Shown: positions 1-11,221 of the stretch, piece by piece | How the letters are laid out: every line of letters starts with the position of its first letter | How positions within the stretch are numbered: position 1 is the stretch's first letter | Assembly (NCBI GenBank): GCA_023935145.1 | Contig: CM043702.1 | Span: 74,821,820-74,885,819, forward strand | Source: Bretschneidera sinensis | Taxonomy: Eukaryota > Streptophyta > Magnoliopsida > Brassicales > Akaniaceae | Length of the DNA stretch: 64,000 nt | Reading direction: 5' to 3' | The notes under the pieces: generated by a model | Told to the model about the DNA's origin: nothing | Seen by the model: the letters and a program-made list of their open reading frames with translations, nothing else | Databases searched by the model: none | Position numbers and translations under genes: made by a program

Positions 1-997
1 TAATGTTTGTCAACCTAAGGGCGTGGTATCTACCCCTTAAGCTATTGATCTCCCTAAGCAACGAGTTAGGCATGGTATCTACTCTAATTCTTTTCTGTCT
101 TAAGGGATTCAACATGGTACCTACTGAATTGTTCCTTAAAAGATCATAGGTACTATGGAAATCGACAACCACATGAGACCTAGGGCATGGTATCTACTCC
201 CGGTTTCCCATGTTGATTAACCAAAAAATCTGGTGTGGATATCTTTTGTTACTAATGTCAGACCCAGGACTCGGTCATCCAAATTGGTCTAACTAACAAG
301 TCCATACCACATGCACATATTGATCAGGCATATACATATGAGGAATTTTAAACAAACACAGGCATTAATCAAGTTAAGCAACACAACATAAATATCCCAA
401 AGGTGCCAATACTGAATTATTGAGTAAACATAATTAGTGCTTCAACTAAGCCCTTACCAAAAAGTTAATTACACATAATAAGATAGAAAGGAAAGAAGAA
501 ACCCGAAAACATTATAGAGAAGAGTCGTCAGTTCGTCTCCACAATCTCTTCCTTCGGGCTTGTCTAGCCTTCGGCATCCCCAAACAAAAGCTAAAACTAA
601 AAGAGAGCTTGATCCCCCAAAAGGAAAATCTCCTCCAAAGGGAGATTAAAAGATAAAAGAAAGGAGATCTAATTTGTCTTTTTACAAGTGTATTTATAGG
701 GGTTGAATAATCCTAGAAGACTCAAGAAACCCTAAATTTCCTAAAACATAAAAACTCCTTTATTTCCAAAACTAGTTCTATCGTTTTACTATTCACGCTC
801 GTACATGTGTGCTCGATCGCATGTGTGGTGCGCTCGATCGTACTCCAGACAGTATCTGCTTCAGGTTTTCCAGTTTCCTTCCTTTTAAACTCCAAAAGCT
901 TCCAAAATGCTTCCTTTTCTTCATAGACCTATAAAAACCATGTAAAACACATAAATGAAGTAAAATGGACTAAAATAACATAAACTAGGGCTTAACA
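1..997 (-). repeat. Athila-like LTR A, partial, reverse orientation
   Basis: This is the minus-strand copy of the LTR family seen complete at 24496-25874. It is cut by the window start, and its 5' terminal ~45 bases are missing where it meets LTR B head-to-head. Recognisable parts on the minus strand are the GCGATCGAGCGCA-type motifs around 808-842, a TATAAATA box near 700 and the downstream leader-like sequence. It has no coding content. Whether it belonged to a larger element left of the window cannot be seen. Confidence 0.85.
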
Positions 998-2312
998 TAT
1001 TTAAGCCCCTTAATTTACATATGTTAAGCCCTAGTTTATATTATTTTAGTCTATTTTACTTCATTTATGTGTTTTACATGGTTTTCATAGGTCTATGAAG
1101 AAAAAGAAGCATTTTGGAAGCTTTTGGAGCTTAAAAAGAAGAAAACTAGAAAACCTAGAGCAGATACTGTCTGAACTACGATCGAGCGCATGAGGAAGAG
1201 CGATCGAGCGCACTCTGCTCGCGATCGAGCGCACATGTACCGGCGTGAACAGTAAAACAGCAAAGCCAGTTTTGGAAATAAAAGAGTTTTTATTTTTTAG
1301 GAAATTTAGAGTTTCCTGAGTCTTCTAGGATTATTCAACCCCTATAAATACACTTATAAAAACACAAATTAAAGATCCCTTCTTTTATCTTTTAATCTCC
1401 CTTTGGAGGAGATCTCCCTTTTGGGGGATCAAACTCTCTTTTAGTTTTAACTTTTGTTCGAGGAGTCCGAAGGCTGGATGAGCCCGAAGGAAGAGATTGT
1501 GGAGACGAATTGACAACTCTTCTCCACAATGTTTTCGGGTTTCTTATTTCCTTTTTATCTTATTATGTGTAATTAACTTTTTGGTAAGCGCTTGGTTGAA
1601 ACCCTAATTATGTGTACTCAATAATTCAGTATTGGTGCCTTTGGGATATTTATGTTGTGTTGCTTAACTTGATTAATGCCTGTGTTTATTTTAAATTCCT
1701 CATATGTATATGTCTGATCAATATGTGCATGTGGTATGGACTTGTTAGTTAGACCAATTTGGATGACTGAGTCCTGGGTCTAACATTAGTAACAAAATAT
1801 ATCCACACTGGATTCTTGGGTTAATCAACATGGGAAACCGGGAGTAAATATCATGCCCTAGGTCTTATGTGGTTGTCGATTTCCATAGTACCTATGCTCT
1901 CTTAAGGAACAATTCAGTAGATACCATGCTGAATCCCTTAAGATAGAAAAGAGTTAGAGTAGATAGCATGCCTAACTCGTTGCTTAGGGAGATCAATAGC
2001 TTAAAGAGTAGATACTATGCCCTTACGTCGACAAACATTAGGTATTCATGACATGAGTAAATCTTTGGCATACTGTTTTGTTGTGGTAGCATGATTAGTG
2101 GTGGATATCAAGTCCCTACTCCTTTACCTTCAAACTCAATATTTATTTCTCTTGTTTTTATTTCATTATTTCGAAACTAATTCTAAATCGAACTTTACCA
2201 ATCCCTGTGGAGATGATCTTGCATTCGCACGCTATGCTACTGTAGACGTTGTGCACTTGCAAGTAAAACAAGTACGATTATTTACTTATTTATTTAGGTG
2301 GATTTTCGCACA
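998..2312 (+). repeat. Athila-like LTR B, forward orientation
   Basis: This forward LTR copy lacks its first ~20 bases (the TGATAAG start) because it is fused head-to-head with LTR A at 997/998. It carries CGATCGAG motifs at about 1179-1232, a TATAAATA box near 1344, and the usual 3' part ending in a variant TTCGCACAA. It joins LTR C tail-to-tail through a 6-base spacer (2313-2318). It looks like a solo or recombinant LTR, with no internal region next to it in the same orientation. A short open frame at 2098-2340 is only LTR sequence. Confidence 0.85.
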
Positions 2313-2318
2313 AAAACT

Positions 2319-3691
2319 TCTTGCACGATTATCTACCTAAATAAATAAGCAAATAATCATACTTGTTTTACTTGCAAGTGCACAAGGTCAATAGTAGCAT
2401 AGTGTGCGAATGCAAGATCATCTCCACAGGGATTGGTAAATTTCACTTTAGAATTAGTTTCGCAATAATAAAATGAAAACAAGAGAAATAAATATTGAGT
2501 TTGAAATAATAAAGATAAAGGCGTAGAGACTTGATATCCACCACTAATTATGCTACCACAACAAAACAGTATGCCAATGCTTTACTCATGTCATAAATAC
2601 CTATTGTTTGTTAACCTAAAGGCATGGTATCTACTCCTTAAGCTATTGATCTCCCTAAGCAACGAGTTAAGCATGGTATCTACTCTAACTCTTTTCTTTC
2701 TTAAGGGATTCAGCATGGTATCTACTGAGTTGTTCCTTAAGAGAGCATAAGATCTTTGGAAATCGACAACCACATAGGTCCTAGGTCATGGTATCTACTC
2801 CCAATTTCACATGTTGATTAACCCAAGAATCCGGTGTGGATATCTTTTGTTACTATTGTTGAACCCAGGACTCGGTCATCCAAATTGATTCAACTAACTA
2901 ATCTATACCACATGCACATATTGATCAGATGTATACATATGAGGAATTTAAATAAAAGCAGGTATTAATCAAGTTAAGCAACACAATATAAATATCGCAA
3001 AGGCGCCAATACTAAATTTATTGAGTAAACATAATTATGGCTTCAACCAAGCCCTACTAGAAAATTAGTTAAACATATTTGTGATGCTAAACAACATTAT
3101 AAAATAAAATACAAAGGAAAGAAGAAACCCCTAAAACACTATGGAGAAGAGTCGTCAATTCGTCTACACAATCTCTCCTTCGGGCTCGTCCAGTCTCTGG
3201 CCTCCCCGAACAAAAACTAAACTAAAAATGGATCTATGCTCCTCCAAAGGGAGATTAAAAGATAAAAGAAAGGATATCTAATTTGTGTTTTTACAAGTGT
3301 ATTTATAGGGGTTGAATAATCCTACAAGACTCAGGAAACCTTAAATTTCCTAAAACATAAGAACTCCTTTATTTCCAAAACTGGTTCTGCCGCTTTACTG
3401 TTCACGCCTGTACATGTGCGCTCGATCGCATGCGTGGTGCTCTCGATCGCAATGCTGCGCTCGATCGCCCTTCTTGGTGCGCTCGATCGCACTCCAGAAA
3501 ATATCTCCTCCAAGTTTTCCAGTTTTCTTCCTTTTAAGCTCCAAAAGCTTCCAAAATGCTTCTTTTTCTTCATAGACCTATAAAAACCATGTAAGACACA
3601 GAAATGAAGTAAAATGGACAAAAATAATATAAACTAGGGCTTAACAAATTTAAATTAAGGGGCTTAAATATGACTATTCAAACACTTATCA
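2319..3691 (-). repeat. 3' LTR of element C
   Basis: On the minus strand this begins TGATAAGTGTTTGAA next to the polypurine tract and ends at 2319 beside LTR B. It contains four GCGATCGAGCGCA-type motifs (about 3420-3490), a TATAAATA box near 3300 and the conserved U5 end. Spurious open frames at 2550-2750, 2591-2773 and 3331-3621 are LTR sequence. Confidence 0.88.
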
Positions 3692-3704
3692 CACCCCCAA
3701 ACTT
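3692..3704 (-). other. Polypurine tract of element C
   Basis: The minus-strand sequence AAGTTTGGGGGTG abuts the TGATAAG start of the 3' LTR. It is identical to the tracts at 24483-24495 and 26404-26416. This is the plus-strand priming site of the element family. Confidence 0.88.
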
Positions 3705-4980
3705 ACATATTGATGGTCCCTTAGCAATACAAAATTAAAGACTATGTTAGAACAAAATTTAAAGATAAATTCAGTTCCATGATACTCAAAGATTTTGGTT
3801 GCAAATAAAACTATGATAATCGTTCATGAGTAAGCTTAAAATAAAAATATATTTTGGATTGCAAAAGGACTTTCAAAAGTTCATGTTACTTACCTATGGT
3901 TGGCTTAAGCCATCACAAGTTTGATTTGTGTGTGATGAATTAGCACATATAAGATGGGGCTTCCACATAATTTTACCGTATAGGGTTTCGATGCCCAAAC
4001 TTTTATCGAACTCCTTATCAAAGAGAGCAAAAATGGCATAATACTTACTTTTTCTTTTTCTATTTCTTTTTATCATGTGATCTTTACCATGTTGAGTTCC
4101 ATCAAGCTTTCTATTTGACCCTTGTAACTAGTGTTTAGCCAATGACTCCCAGACTAGATGGTTTTAGGGCATAAGGTGTAAAGACACCCTTAAGGACTTA
4201 CTAACTCGAATAAAAAAGGCTACGGAACTAACTGGTTTTTATACTTCTTAATGCAATTCTCACATTTTGACGTGAACACTCAATGCTTACCGAGGCAAGA
4301 GGCCCAGTTACTCAGTGGAAAGTTTTTACTGATCATTAGAAGCTTTTTTGATCACTTTTTGCATGATGAACATTTTTATTTTTTTTTTCTTCTTTATTTT
4401 TCTTATGCCAAAGTGTTCTTTTCAACAAGTTATCCGATTATAGTTCGATTATGGAAACATATACAAGAGAAATATATGTTATACCCCACACAAATGCGTG
4501 TTAAATGTGCTCGTGCAAATTTGGATCAAACTCGTGAATTCTTAGGTGTCTTGAGGTAGGTAACTAAACTTTGTAAAATTCCCATTGCAATACTATGTAT
4601 TCTAGCTTTTAAGCTTACTAATGAAGTGTTATCAAATTTTTAAATCAACCAAAAATTTTGTTTGCCAAAAGAACATGCATTTATCTTCCAAAAAAAAACT
4701 GGGACTTAGTGTGTGCATGTGTTTCAAGTGTGTGTGTGATAGTATCTAGTATCTCCCACTGCCCCCAAACTTAAAATACACATTGTCCCCAATGTGTGTG
4801 TCATGGAAAGATCTGACCTGGGAGATGGAGAACTAGGTTGCTTGCTTTGCTTGTAACACGCCCCCAAACTTGAACTGGATGCACGCACTAAGTAGCTGAC
4901 AAAGAAAAATAAACATTGTTCAGAAAACAAGAAATAAAAATACTAGATATGTAAATATAAATATAAACAAAATAAAAATA
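3705..4980 (-). other. 3' noncoding region of element C
   Basis: There is no credible gene here. The stretch aligns by eye with 23214-24482 of G and with the split region of E. It includes the conserved block around 4251-4325 (reverse of CCTCAGTAAGCATTGAG), and two internal polypurine-like tracts near 4761-4800 and 4860-4880 (reverse of AAGTTTGGGGG). Open frames at 3894-4076, 4251-4559 and 4724-4930 lie in this noncoding sequence and are not conserved as proteins. Confidence 0.7.
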
Positions 4981-5935
4981 CTAAAATGAAAAGGATAAGT
5001 CTGGGGTGCCTCCCATGAGCGCTAAGTTTAACCTCTTCAGTCGGACCAAGCCTTTTTTTTCCCCAAAACAAAGATTGGCAGCAACTAGCACAGGTGGTGT
5101 CTTATTCTCTCCCTTATAAGCATAAGTTAAGTGCTCTGGAAATTGCTTGAATTCCAAGTTAGGTGCCTGTATAATAAAAGGGACAAAAATAATATTAGTA
5201 GGCACATGAGGGTCAAATGGATCGGTGTACTTACTTGGATGCTTTGGAGAGGCCTCAAGGAGGTGCACAGTGTCGATGATGTCATCAGTAACATCCTCAG
5301 ATTTTAGCTCAACATCTGATCCTTTGAAACAATGGGTGAGGGTGGTCTCCAATGGATCAATGTGATGGACATGAAAAACTTGCTCAACAACACCTTATTG
5401 TCGTTCACTCAGCTCTTTAGCCAATTGCCCCACTTGTACTTCCAATCTTTGAATAGCTTGCTCATGCCTTGCAGTGGTTTGTCTTATCTCAGTCTGAAAT
5501 TGCCTTTCCTCTGACATAAACTGATCTTGTGAGGTCATCAATTGTTGTTGCTGAGTTGCCAATTGCATTACAAGACTCTCTAGGTCGCTTTTCTTTGATT
5601 CAGGAACTGAGTGGGCTACTTGTTGGGAGTTCCTTTGTTGCCCTTTAATGTTCAAGGCATTTGGATTATTGCTCCATGAGTGATTCCACCATTCAGTATT
5701 GTAGGTATTTGCATAAATGTTGTAGTTTTTCAGTCCCACATAGTCCGCTTGCTCTTGATCTATAGATAAATATAAAGGGCAAGTGTCAGTAGTGTGATCA
5801 AAACGAGAACATACAACATACCTAAAGTTGTTTGGCTCATGGACTAGGTGAGATGTTTTGAGCAGTCATGGTGTTTATAAGCATATCGAGCATCCTCTCC
5901 ATAGAAGCTAGATAAGTATATGTAGCTTCCGCCAT
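4981..5935 (-). pseudogene. Gag-tail / pre-RT remnant of element C
   Basis: The frame starts at the ATG at 5935 (MAEATYTYLAS), equivalent to the start at 17301 in E, but frameshifts and stops break it. Readable pieces are the zinc-knuckle remnant, the YNIYANTYN segment, a Q-rich coiled-coil-like stretch ending QLAKELSER (5739-5395), and a downstream block ending FGEKKGLVRLKRLNLALMGG (5352-4981). The latter keeps NLEFKQFPEHLTYAY, which resembles the linker just before RT in Athila polyproteins. Protease and everything from RT onward are missing. Such a product could at most be a nucleic-acid-binding Gag fragment, and this copy is not translatable as one protein. Confidence 0.75.
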
Positions 5936-6225
5936 TGGTGCTTCTCCTTCGAAGGAATTAGTTGAAAAGCTTTAGTGCAGCGGTTTCAGTACTACTGCTC
6001 GGGTACTCTCTGGAGCTTTTGCGCTTGAGTGCTCCAAGAATAGCGCTCGATCACACCAAGGAGTGCGCTCGATCGCAATGAGGACAGAAACTCCTTTGCT
6101 GAATAGAAAACGAAAAAAAGGAATAAATCTGATTTTTAAAAAAAAAATAAAAAATAAAACGGAACCGAATAAAATAAAAATAAAAAAATCTAATGAAAAT
6201 AATTCCAAAAAGAAATTTAGCACAA
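5936..6225 (-). other. 5' leader of element C
   Basis: This is untranslated sequence between the PBS and the Gag-tail ATG. It contains CGATCGAG-type motifs (about 6040-6078), as in the leader of E at 17140-17215, followed by an A/T-rich run. The open frames at 5972-6244 and 6063-6275 are leader sequence and not genes. Confidence 0.65.
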
Positions 6226-6243
6226 TCCCCGACAACGGCGCCA
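6226..6243 (-). other. Primer-binding site of C (tRNA-Asp)
   Basis: The minus strand reads TGGCGCCGTTGTCGGGGA. This is complementary to the 3' end of plant tRNA-Asp, with one mismatch to TGGCGCCGTTGCCGGGGA. It lies 6 bases inside the LTR end at 6250. A tRNA-Asp primer is typical of Athila elements. Confidence 0.88.
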
Positions 6244-6249
6244 AAAACT

Positions 6250-7570
6250 TGTTGTGCGATTATCTACCTAAATAAATAAGCAAATAATCGTACTTGTTTT
6301 ACTTGCAAGTGCGCAAGGTCAATAGTAGCATAGTGTGCGAATGCAAGATCATCTCCATAGGGATTGGTAAATTTAACTTTAGAATTAGTTTCGCAATAAT
6401 AAAATAAAAACAAGAGAAATAAATATTGAATTTGAAATAATAAAGATAAAGGCGTAGAGACTTGATATCCACCACTAATTATGCTACCACAACAAAACAG
6501 TATGCCAATGCTTTACTCATGTCATGAATACCTAATGTTTGTCAACCTAAGGGCATGGTATCTACTCCTTAAGCTATTGATCTTCCAAAGAAACGAGTTA
6601 AGCATGGTATCTACTCTAACTCTTTTCTTTCTTAAGGGATTCAGCATGGTATCTACTGAGTTGTTCCATAAGAGAGCATAAGATCTTTGGAAATCAACAA
6701 CCACATAGGACCTAGGGCATGGTATCTACTCCCGGTTTCCCATGTTGATTAACCCAAGAATCCAGTGTGGATATCTTTTGTTACTATTGTTGAACCCAAG
6801 ACTCGGTCATCCAAATTGATTCAACTAACTAATCCATACCACATGCACATATTTATTAGACATATACATATGAGGAATTTAAATAAAAGCAGGTATTAAT
6901 CAAGTTAAGCAACACAACATAAATATCCCAAAGGCACCAATACTAAATTTATTGAGTAAACATAATTAGGGCTTCAACCAAGCCCTACTAGAAAATTAGT
7001 TAAACATAGTTGTGATGCTAAACAACATTATAAAATAAAATACAAAGGAAAGAAGAAACCTGAAAACACTATGGAGAAGAGTCTTCAATTCGTCTCCACA
7101 ATCTCTCATTCGGGCTCGTCCGATCTCTGGCCTCCCCGAACAAAAACTAAACTAAAAAGGGAGATATGCTCCTCCAAAGGGAGATTAAAAGATAAAAGAA
7201 AGGATATCTAATTTATGTTTTTAAAAGTGTATTTAAAGGGGTTGAATAATCCTAGAAGACTCAGGATACCCTAAATATCCTAAAACATAAAAACTCCTTT
7301 ATTTCCAAAACTGGTTCTGCCGCTTTACTGTTCACGCTCGTACATGTTCGCTCGATCGCATGCGTGGTGCGCTCGATCACAATACTACGCTCGATCGCCC
7401 TTCCTGGTGCGCTCGATCGCACTCCAGACAGTATCTGCTCCAGGTTTTTCAGTTTTCTTCCTTTTAAGCTCCAAAATGCTTCATTTTCTTCATAGACCTA
7501 TAAAAACCATGTAAAACACATAAATGAAGTAAAATGGACTAAAATAACATAAATTAGGGCTTAAAAAATG
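6250..7570 (-). repeat. 5' LTR of element C
   Basis: On the minus strand it ends ATCGCACAACA at 6250, just before the PBS. Its other end has lost the terminal ~45 bases and abuts the TGATAGG start of E at 7571 head-to-head. The TATA box is mutated (TTTAAATA near 7230). Four CGATCGAG-type motifs lie around 7348-7425. Open frames at 6481-6681 and 6522-6704 are LTR sequence. Confidence 0.87.
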
Positions 7571-8615
7571 TGATAGGAGCTTAAATATTCACTCTGCTCT
7601 CGATCGAGCCATGTACGGGCGTGAACAATAAAGTGGCAGAACCAGTTTTGGAAATAAAGGAGTTTTTATGTTTTAGGAAATTTAAGGTTTCCTGAGTCTT
7701 CTATGATTATTCAACCCCTATAAATACACTTGTAAAAACACAAATTAGAGATCCCTTCTTTTATCTTTTAATCTCTCTTTGGAGGAGATCTCTCTTTTGG
7801 GGGATCAAGCTCTCTTTTAGTTTTAGCTTTTGTTCGGGGAGGCCGAAGGCTGGACGAGCCCGAAGGAAGAGATTGTGGAGACGAATTGATGACTCTTCTC
7901 CATAATGTTTTCGGGTTTCTTCTTTCCTTTTCATCTTATTATGTGTAATTAACTTTTTGGTAAGGGCTTGGTTGAAGCCTTAATTATGTTTACTCAATAA
8001 TTCAGTATTGGTGCCTTTGGGATATTTATGTTGTGTTGCTTAACTTGATTAATGCCTGTGTTTATTTAAAATTTCTCATATGTATATGTCTGATCAATAT
8101 GTGCATGTGGTATGGACTTGTTAGTTAGACCAATTTGGATGACTGAGTCCTGGGTCTGAAATTAGCAACAAAAGATATCCACACCGGATTCTTGGGTTAA
8201 TAAACATGGGAAACCGGGAGTAGATACCATGCCCTAGGACTTATGTGGTTGTCGATTTCCATAGTACCTATGCTCTCTTAAGGAACAATTCAGTAGATAC
8301 CATGCTGAATCCCTTAAGACAGAAAAGAGTTAGAGTAGATACCATGCCTAACTCGTTGCTTAGGGAGATCAATAGCTTAAGGAGTAGATATCATGCCCTT
8401 AGGTAGACAAACATTAGGTATTCATGACATGAGTAAAGCATTGACATACTGTTTTGTTGTGATAGCATAATTAGTGGTGGATATCAAGTCCCTACGCATT
8501 TATCTTTATTATTTCCAACTCTATATTTATTTTTCTTGTTTTTTTTTCATTATTTCGAAACTAATTCTAAATCAAACTTTACCAATCCCTATGGAGAGGA
8601 TCTTGCATTTGCACA
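7571..8615 (+). repeat. 5' LTR of element E, first part
   Basis: It begins TGATAGGAGCTTAAAT. About 150 bases of U3 are missing after the first ~25, including most of the CGATCGAG array (only one imperfect motif remains near 7600). TATAAATA lies at 7719-7726. The LTR is interrupted at GCACA (8611-8615) by element F and resumes at 16872. Confidence 0.87.
8611..8615 (+). other. Left target-site duplication of F (GCACA)
   Basis: GCACA precedes the TGATGAG start of F and recurs at 16867-16871. Removing F and one GCACA restores the uninterrupted LTR sequence seen in the related copies. Confidence 0.93.
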
Positions 8616-8798
8616 TGATGAGAGTCATAAAATGTATCTAAACAATACTTAATTGTTAGCATTTTAGGGTTGATTGAGGTTGGAATTACACTTTTATACC
8701 TTAATAACTCTAAAGTGTTATTCTTGAATCGTTGACTTATTTCAGTGCATTTTCAGGTACTTTGGGCTTCAAAAAGAGATAGAAAAGCTATCATCATT
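8616..8798 (+). repeat. 5' LTR fragment of F
   Basis: It matches the start of the 3' LTR (15190 onward), with about five differences that I count by eye over 183 bases. It stops at 8798, where the TG terminus of copia R begins. Low divergence and the perfect target duplication suggest that F is one of the younger insertions here. Confidence 0.9.
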
Positions 8799-9037
8799 TG
8801 TAAAAGAATACAAAATACAAAATGTTTGAATGAATTCTATTTTCTGATATTCCAGGCTTGCGGTTTACAGTAGTATATATAAAAACAATTGTGACCGATT
8901 TCCTAAATATTTGCAACATGTGAACATAGTTTAAATGTCTATACAACTATACAATTATCTCTAAATTTCAGTAAGAATCTTGTGGAATAATTACTGCATT
9001 ATCTTCGGTTACATGTAGGTATAGCAGATATGATTTC
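8799..9037 (-). repeat. 3' LTR / terminal sequence of copia R
   Basis: This AT-rich terminal sequence lies downstream of the R pol stop codon. It ends with the minus-strand dinucleotide CA and has a TATATATA-like run near 8875. The LTR start cannot be fixed because the partner LTR is missing. Confidence 0.6.
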
Positions 9038-11004
9038 CTAGTCTTCGGCAGGATCTTTATTGGAATGATTCTCCTGATTTGCAGCAGTGATTTCAGATGA
9101 AATCACTTGATCTTCTACACGCCCCCTCAATCTGAAGGGGAGATCACGGACATTCAGATTGTTCTTGGCATCTGTGAATTTCTTTGGTGATAGGGGCTTT
9201 GTGAGTGCATCTGCAAGTTGGTCACAGCTTGAAATGAACTGGACTTTCAATTGTTTTTGATTAACTTGATCTCGAACAAAGTGGAAGTCAATCTCTATGT
9301 GTTTTGTTCTGGCATGGAATACCGGATTTGATGTAAGATATGTAGCACCAATATTGTCGCACCAAAGAGTAGGTGGTTGCCGAAGTGGAATTCCCAGCTC
9401 ATGTAAAATTGATTTTATCCACATTAGCTCAGCTGCCGTGTTTGATAAAGCTTTGTATTCAGCCTCAGTGCTGCTACGTGCCATTGTTGGTTGTTGCTTA
9501 CAGCTCCATGAGATCAAGTTTGGTCCTTGAAAAATGCAATGAGCTCCTACTGATCTTCTGTCATCGCGGTCTGCTGCCCAGTCCGAATCGGAGAAAGCAT
9601 GAAGATCAAGATTTGCAGCTTTTGCAATTAACAAGCCTGTTGAAACAGTATATTTGAGATAGTGAAGTATTCGCTTGACGGCTTGCCAGTGTGTGTCAAG
9701 AGGATTATGCATAAACTTGCTAACTTTGTGGACTGCAAAGGCTAAGTCAGGCCTTGTAAAAGCAAGATATTGCATACTGCCAACCATGCTTCTGTAAAGA
9801 TTTGCATCAGCACATGGTTTGCCATCTGAGGCAGTGAGAGTGCAAGTTGAAGCCATCGGACTAGAGCATGGTTTTGCTTGATCCATGTTGCTCTTTTTGA
9901 GAAAATCAACTATGTATTTCCTTTGTGTGAGATAGATACCTTCTTGGCATCTGAGAGCTTCGACACCAAGAAAGTAATTAAGCGGCCCCAATTCTTTGAC
10001 TGCAAAGTCTGTCTTCAAGCTTTGAATGACTCGGTTGATGACAGCTGAACTCGATCCAGTTATTAATATATCATCGACATAAATTAAAACATAAACAGTG
10101 GCAGTTTTTGTTTTAAAAATGAACAATGATGTATCAGCTTTGCTTTCATGAAAATGTAGTGATTTGAGCTTGTCTGAGAGTTTAGAAAACCAAGCTCTTG
10201 GAGCTTGCCGCAATCCATACAATGATTTATGCAACTACAGACATGATTTGGAAATTAAGGATGAATAAAACTTTGTGGTTGTGTCATGAAGACGTCCTCA
10301 TGTAGATCACCATGAAAAAATGCATTTTGCACATCAATTTGTTGTATAGGCCAATCTTGAGTGACCGCAATTGAAAGAACCAATCTAATTGTAGCATGCT
10401 TGATAACCGGACTAAAGGTTTCTGAAAAATCAATACCTTCTTGTTGGTGAAAACCTTTGGCGACTAATCGAGCTTTGTGGCGCTCTATAATTCCATCAGC
10501 TTTCCTTTTGACTCGGTAAACCCACCGACAGCCAACAATATTTGCATTTGGTGATTTTGGAACCAAGGACCAAGTTCCATTTTGAAGCAATGCATTGAAT
10601 TCTTTGTTCATGGCTTCTCTCCAACAATTTGATTTGGATGCTTCTGTAAAGCAGGTTGGTTCTTTGGTAGTAGAGCTTTCGGCCAGCAATGCTCGAGGTA
10701 GAGGATGTCGAATATAGTCATCAGAGTGCTTGCGAGGTTTGTGAATATTGTTCTTAGATCTTGTTGTCATTGGATGGTGATTGGAGATAGCAGGCATATC
10801 GGATGGTGAAGATGTTCTGTTTTGTGGCAGATCCGAGAGCAAGTCTGTATGTTGCAGTGCAACAGTGGCATCCTGATTGGTGATTGCTTCAGCTGGACCT
10901 GTAGGAAGAGACAAACAAGGTGTAGAGACAGTTCTAATAGAATAATGGTTAGATTGCAAATCACTAGAACTAAGAGAAGGGGAGATATTGATGTTATGAG
11001 GCAT
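9038..11004 (-). pseudogene. Copia RT-RNase H of R
   Basis: The product would be the C-terminal part of a Ty1/copia polyprotein that copies element RNA into DNA. The minus strand shows the pre-RT linker, WREAMNKEFNAL, the RT core with GCRWVYRVKRKADG and QQIDVQNAFFHGDL, then LHKSLYGLRQAPRAWF, the intact catalytic YVDD (LIYVDDILITG), and RNase H with AFSDSDWAADRDDRRS and SSTEAEYKAL. Breaks are one stop (HP*FPNH, near 10255) and a small frameshift just before HKSLYGL (~10235). The downstream frame is open for 398 codons to the natural stop at 9038. It is among the best-preserved enzymes in the window, but with integrase deleted it is not functional alone. Confidence 0.9.
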
Positions 11005-11217
11005 TGCCTACTTGAACCTGATCTATACCTTGATAGTCATCATTCTGAAGGTTCAGATTGTTGAGGTCATTAGTGACGTCATGCGTGGCACCAGTGTCAG
11101 CATGCCATTCGGTATCCCAAGTGCCAGTAGGAGCAGCGACCATAGCTTGTTTATTTTATGGTTTTGGATCCTGGTAAGACAGATCAAACCGAAAATAGCA
11201 TTTTCAAGCTGAGTGTC
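11005..11217 (-). pseudogene. Zinc-knuckle end and protease start of copia R
   Basis: The minus strand reads GHSA*KCYFRFDLSYQ (C-terminal half of a CCHC knuckle, with a stop replacing a tryptophan) and then WHADTGATHHVTND. The latter is the copia protease active-site region (D-T-G-A). The frame ends within a few codons, where the sequence jumps to the linker preceding RT. The rest of protease and all of integrase are therefore deleted, and the joint at ~11004/11005 is out of frame. Confidence 0.82.
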
Positions 11218-11221
11218 CTGG

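Larger units (their letters stand above)
2319..7570 (-). mobile_element. Element C: non-autonomous Athila-like LTR retrotransposon
   Basis: On the minus strand the order is 5' LTR (6250-7570), PBS (6226-6243), leader, Gag-tail pseudogene (5935-4981), 3' noncoding region, polypurine tract (3692-3704), 3' LTR (2319-3691). RT, RNase H, integrase, protease and the Gag core are absent, so the internal region is only ~2.6 kb. The deletions match those of element E, so the defect was inherited by copying. Both outer flanks are inverted LTRs of the same family, and no target duplication is recognisable. Confidence 0.88.
8799..11217 (-). mobile_element. Copia fragment R inside F, integrase deleted
   Basis: This minus-strand Ty1/copia sequence includes an intact outer LTR end at 8799 (minus-strand ...CTTTTACA). 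In minus-strand order it contains the last part of a Gag zinc knuckle, a protease start, a jump straight to the linker before RT, then RT, RNase H and 3' LTR sequence. The whole integrase is missing, and the 5' LTR and most of gag are gone where it joins the gag of F at ~11218. R apparently inserted into the 5' LTR of F, and a later deletion ran from its gag into the gag of F. Confidence 0.85.

Noticed and set aside
2098..2340. Small open frames in LTRs, such as 2098-2340, 2550-2750, 6481-6681 and 27694-27876
   Set aside because: They recur only because the LTR recurs, in both orientations, and lie in U5/R sequence upstream of the primer site.
6226..6243. tRNA gene at primer-binding sites
   Set aside because: Only the 18-base complement of the tRNA 3' end is present. 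There is no cloverleaf or A/B box.
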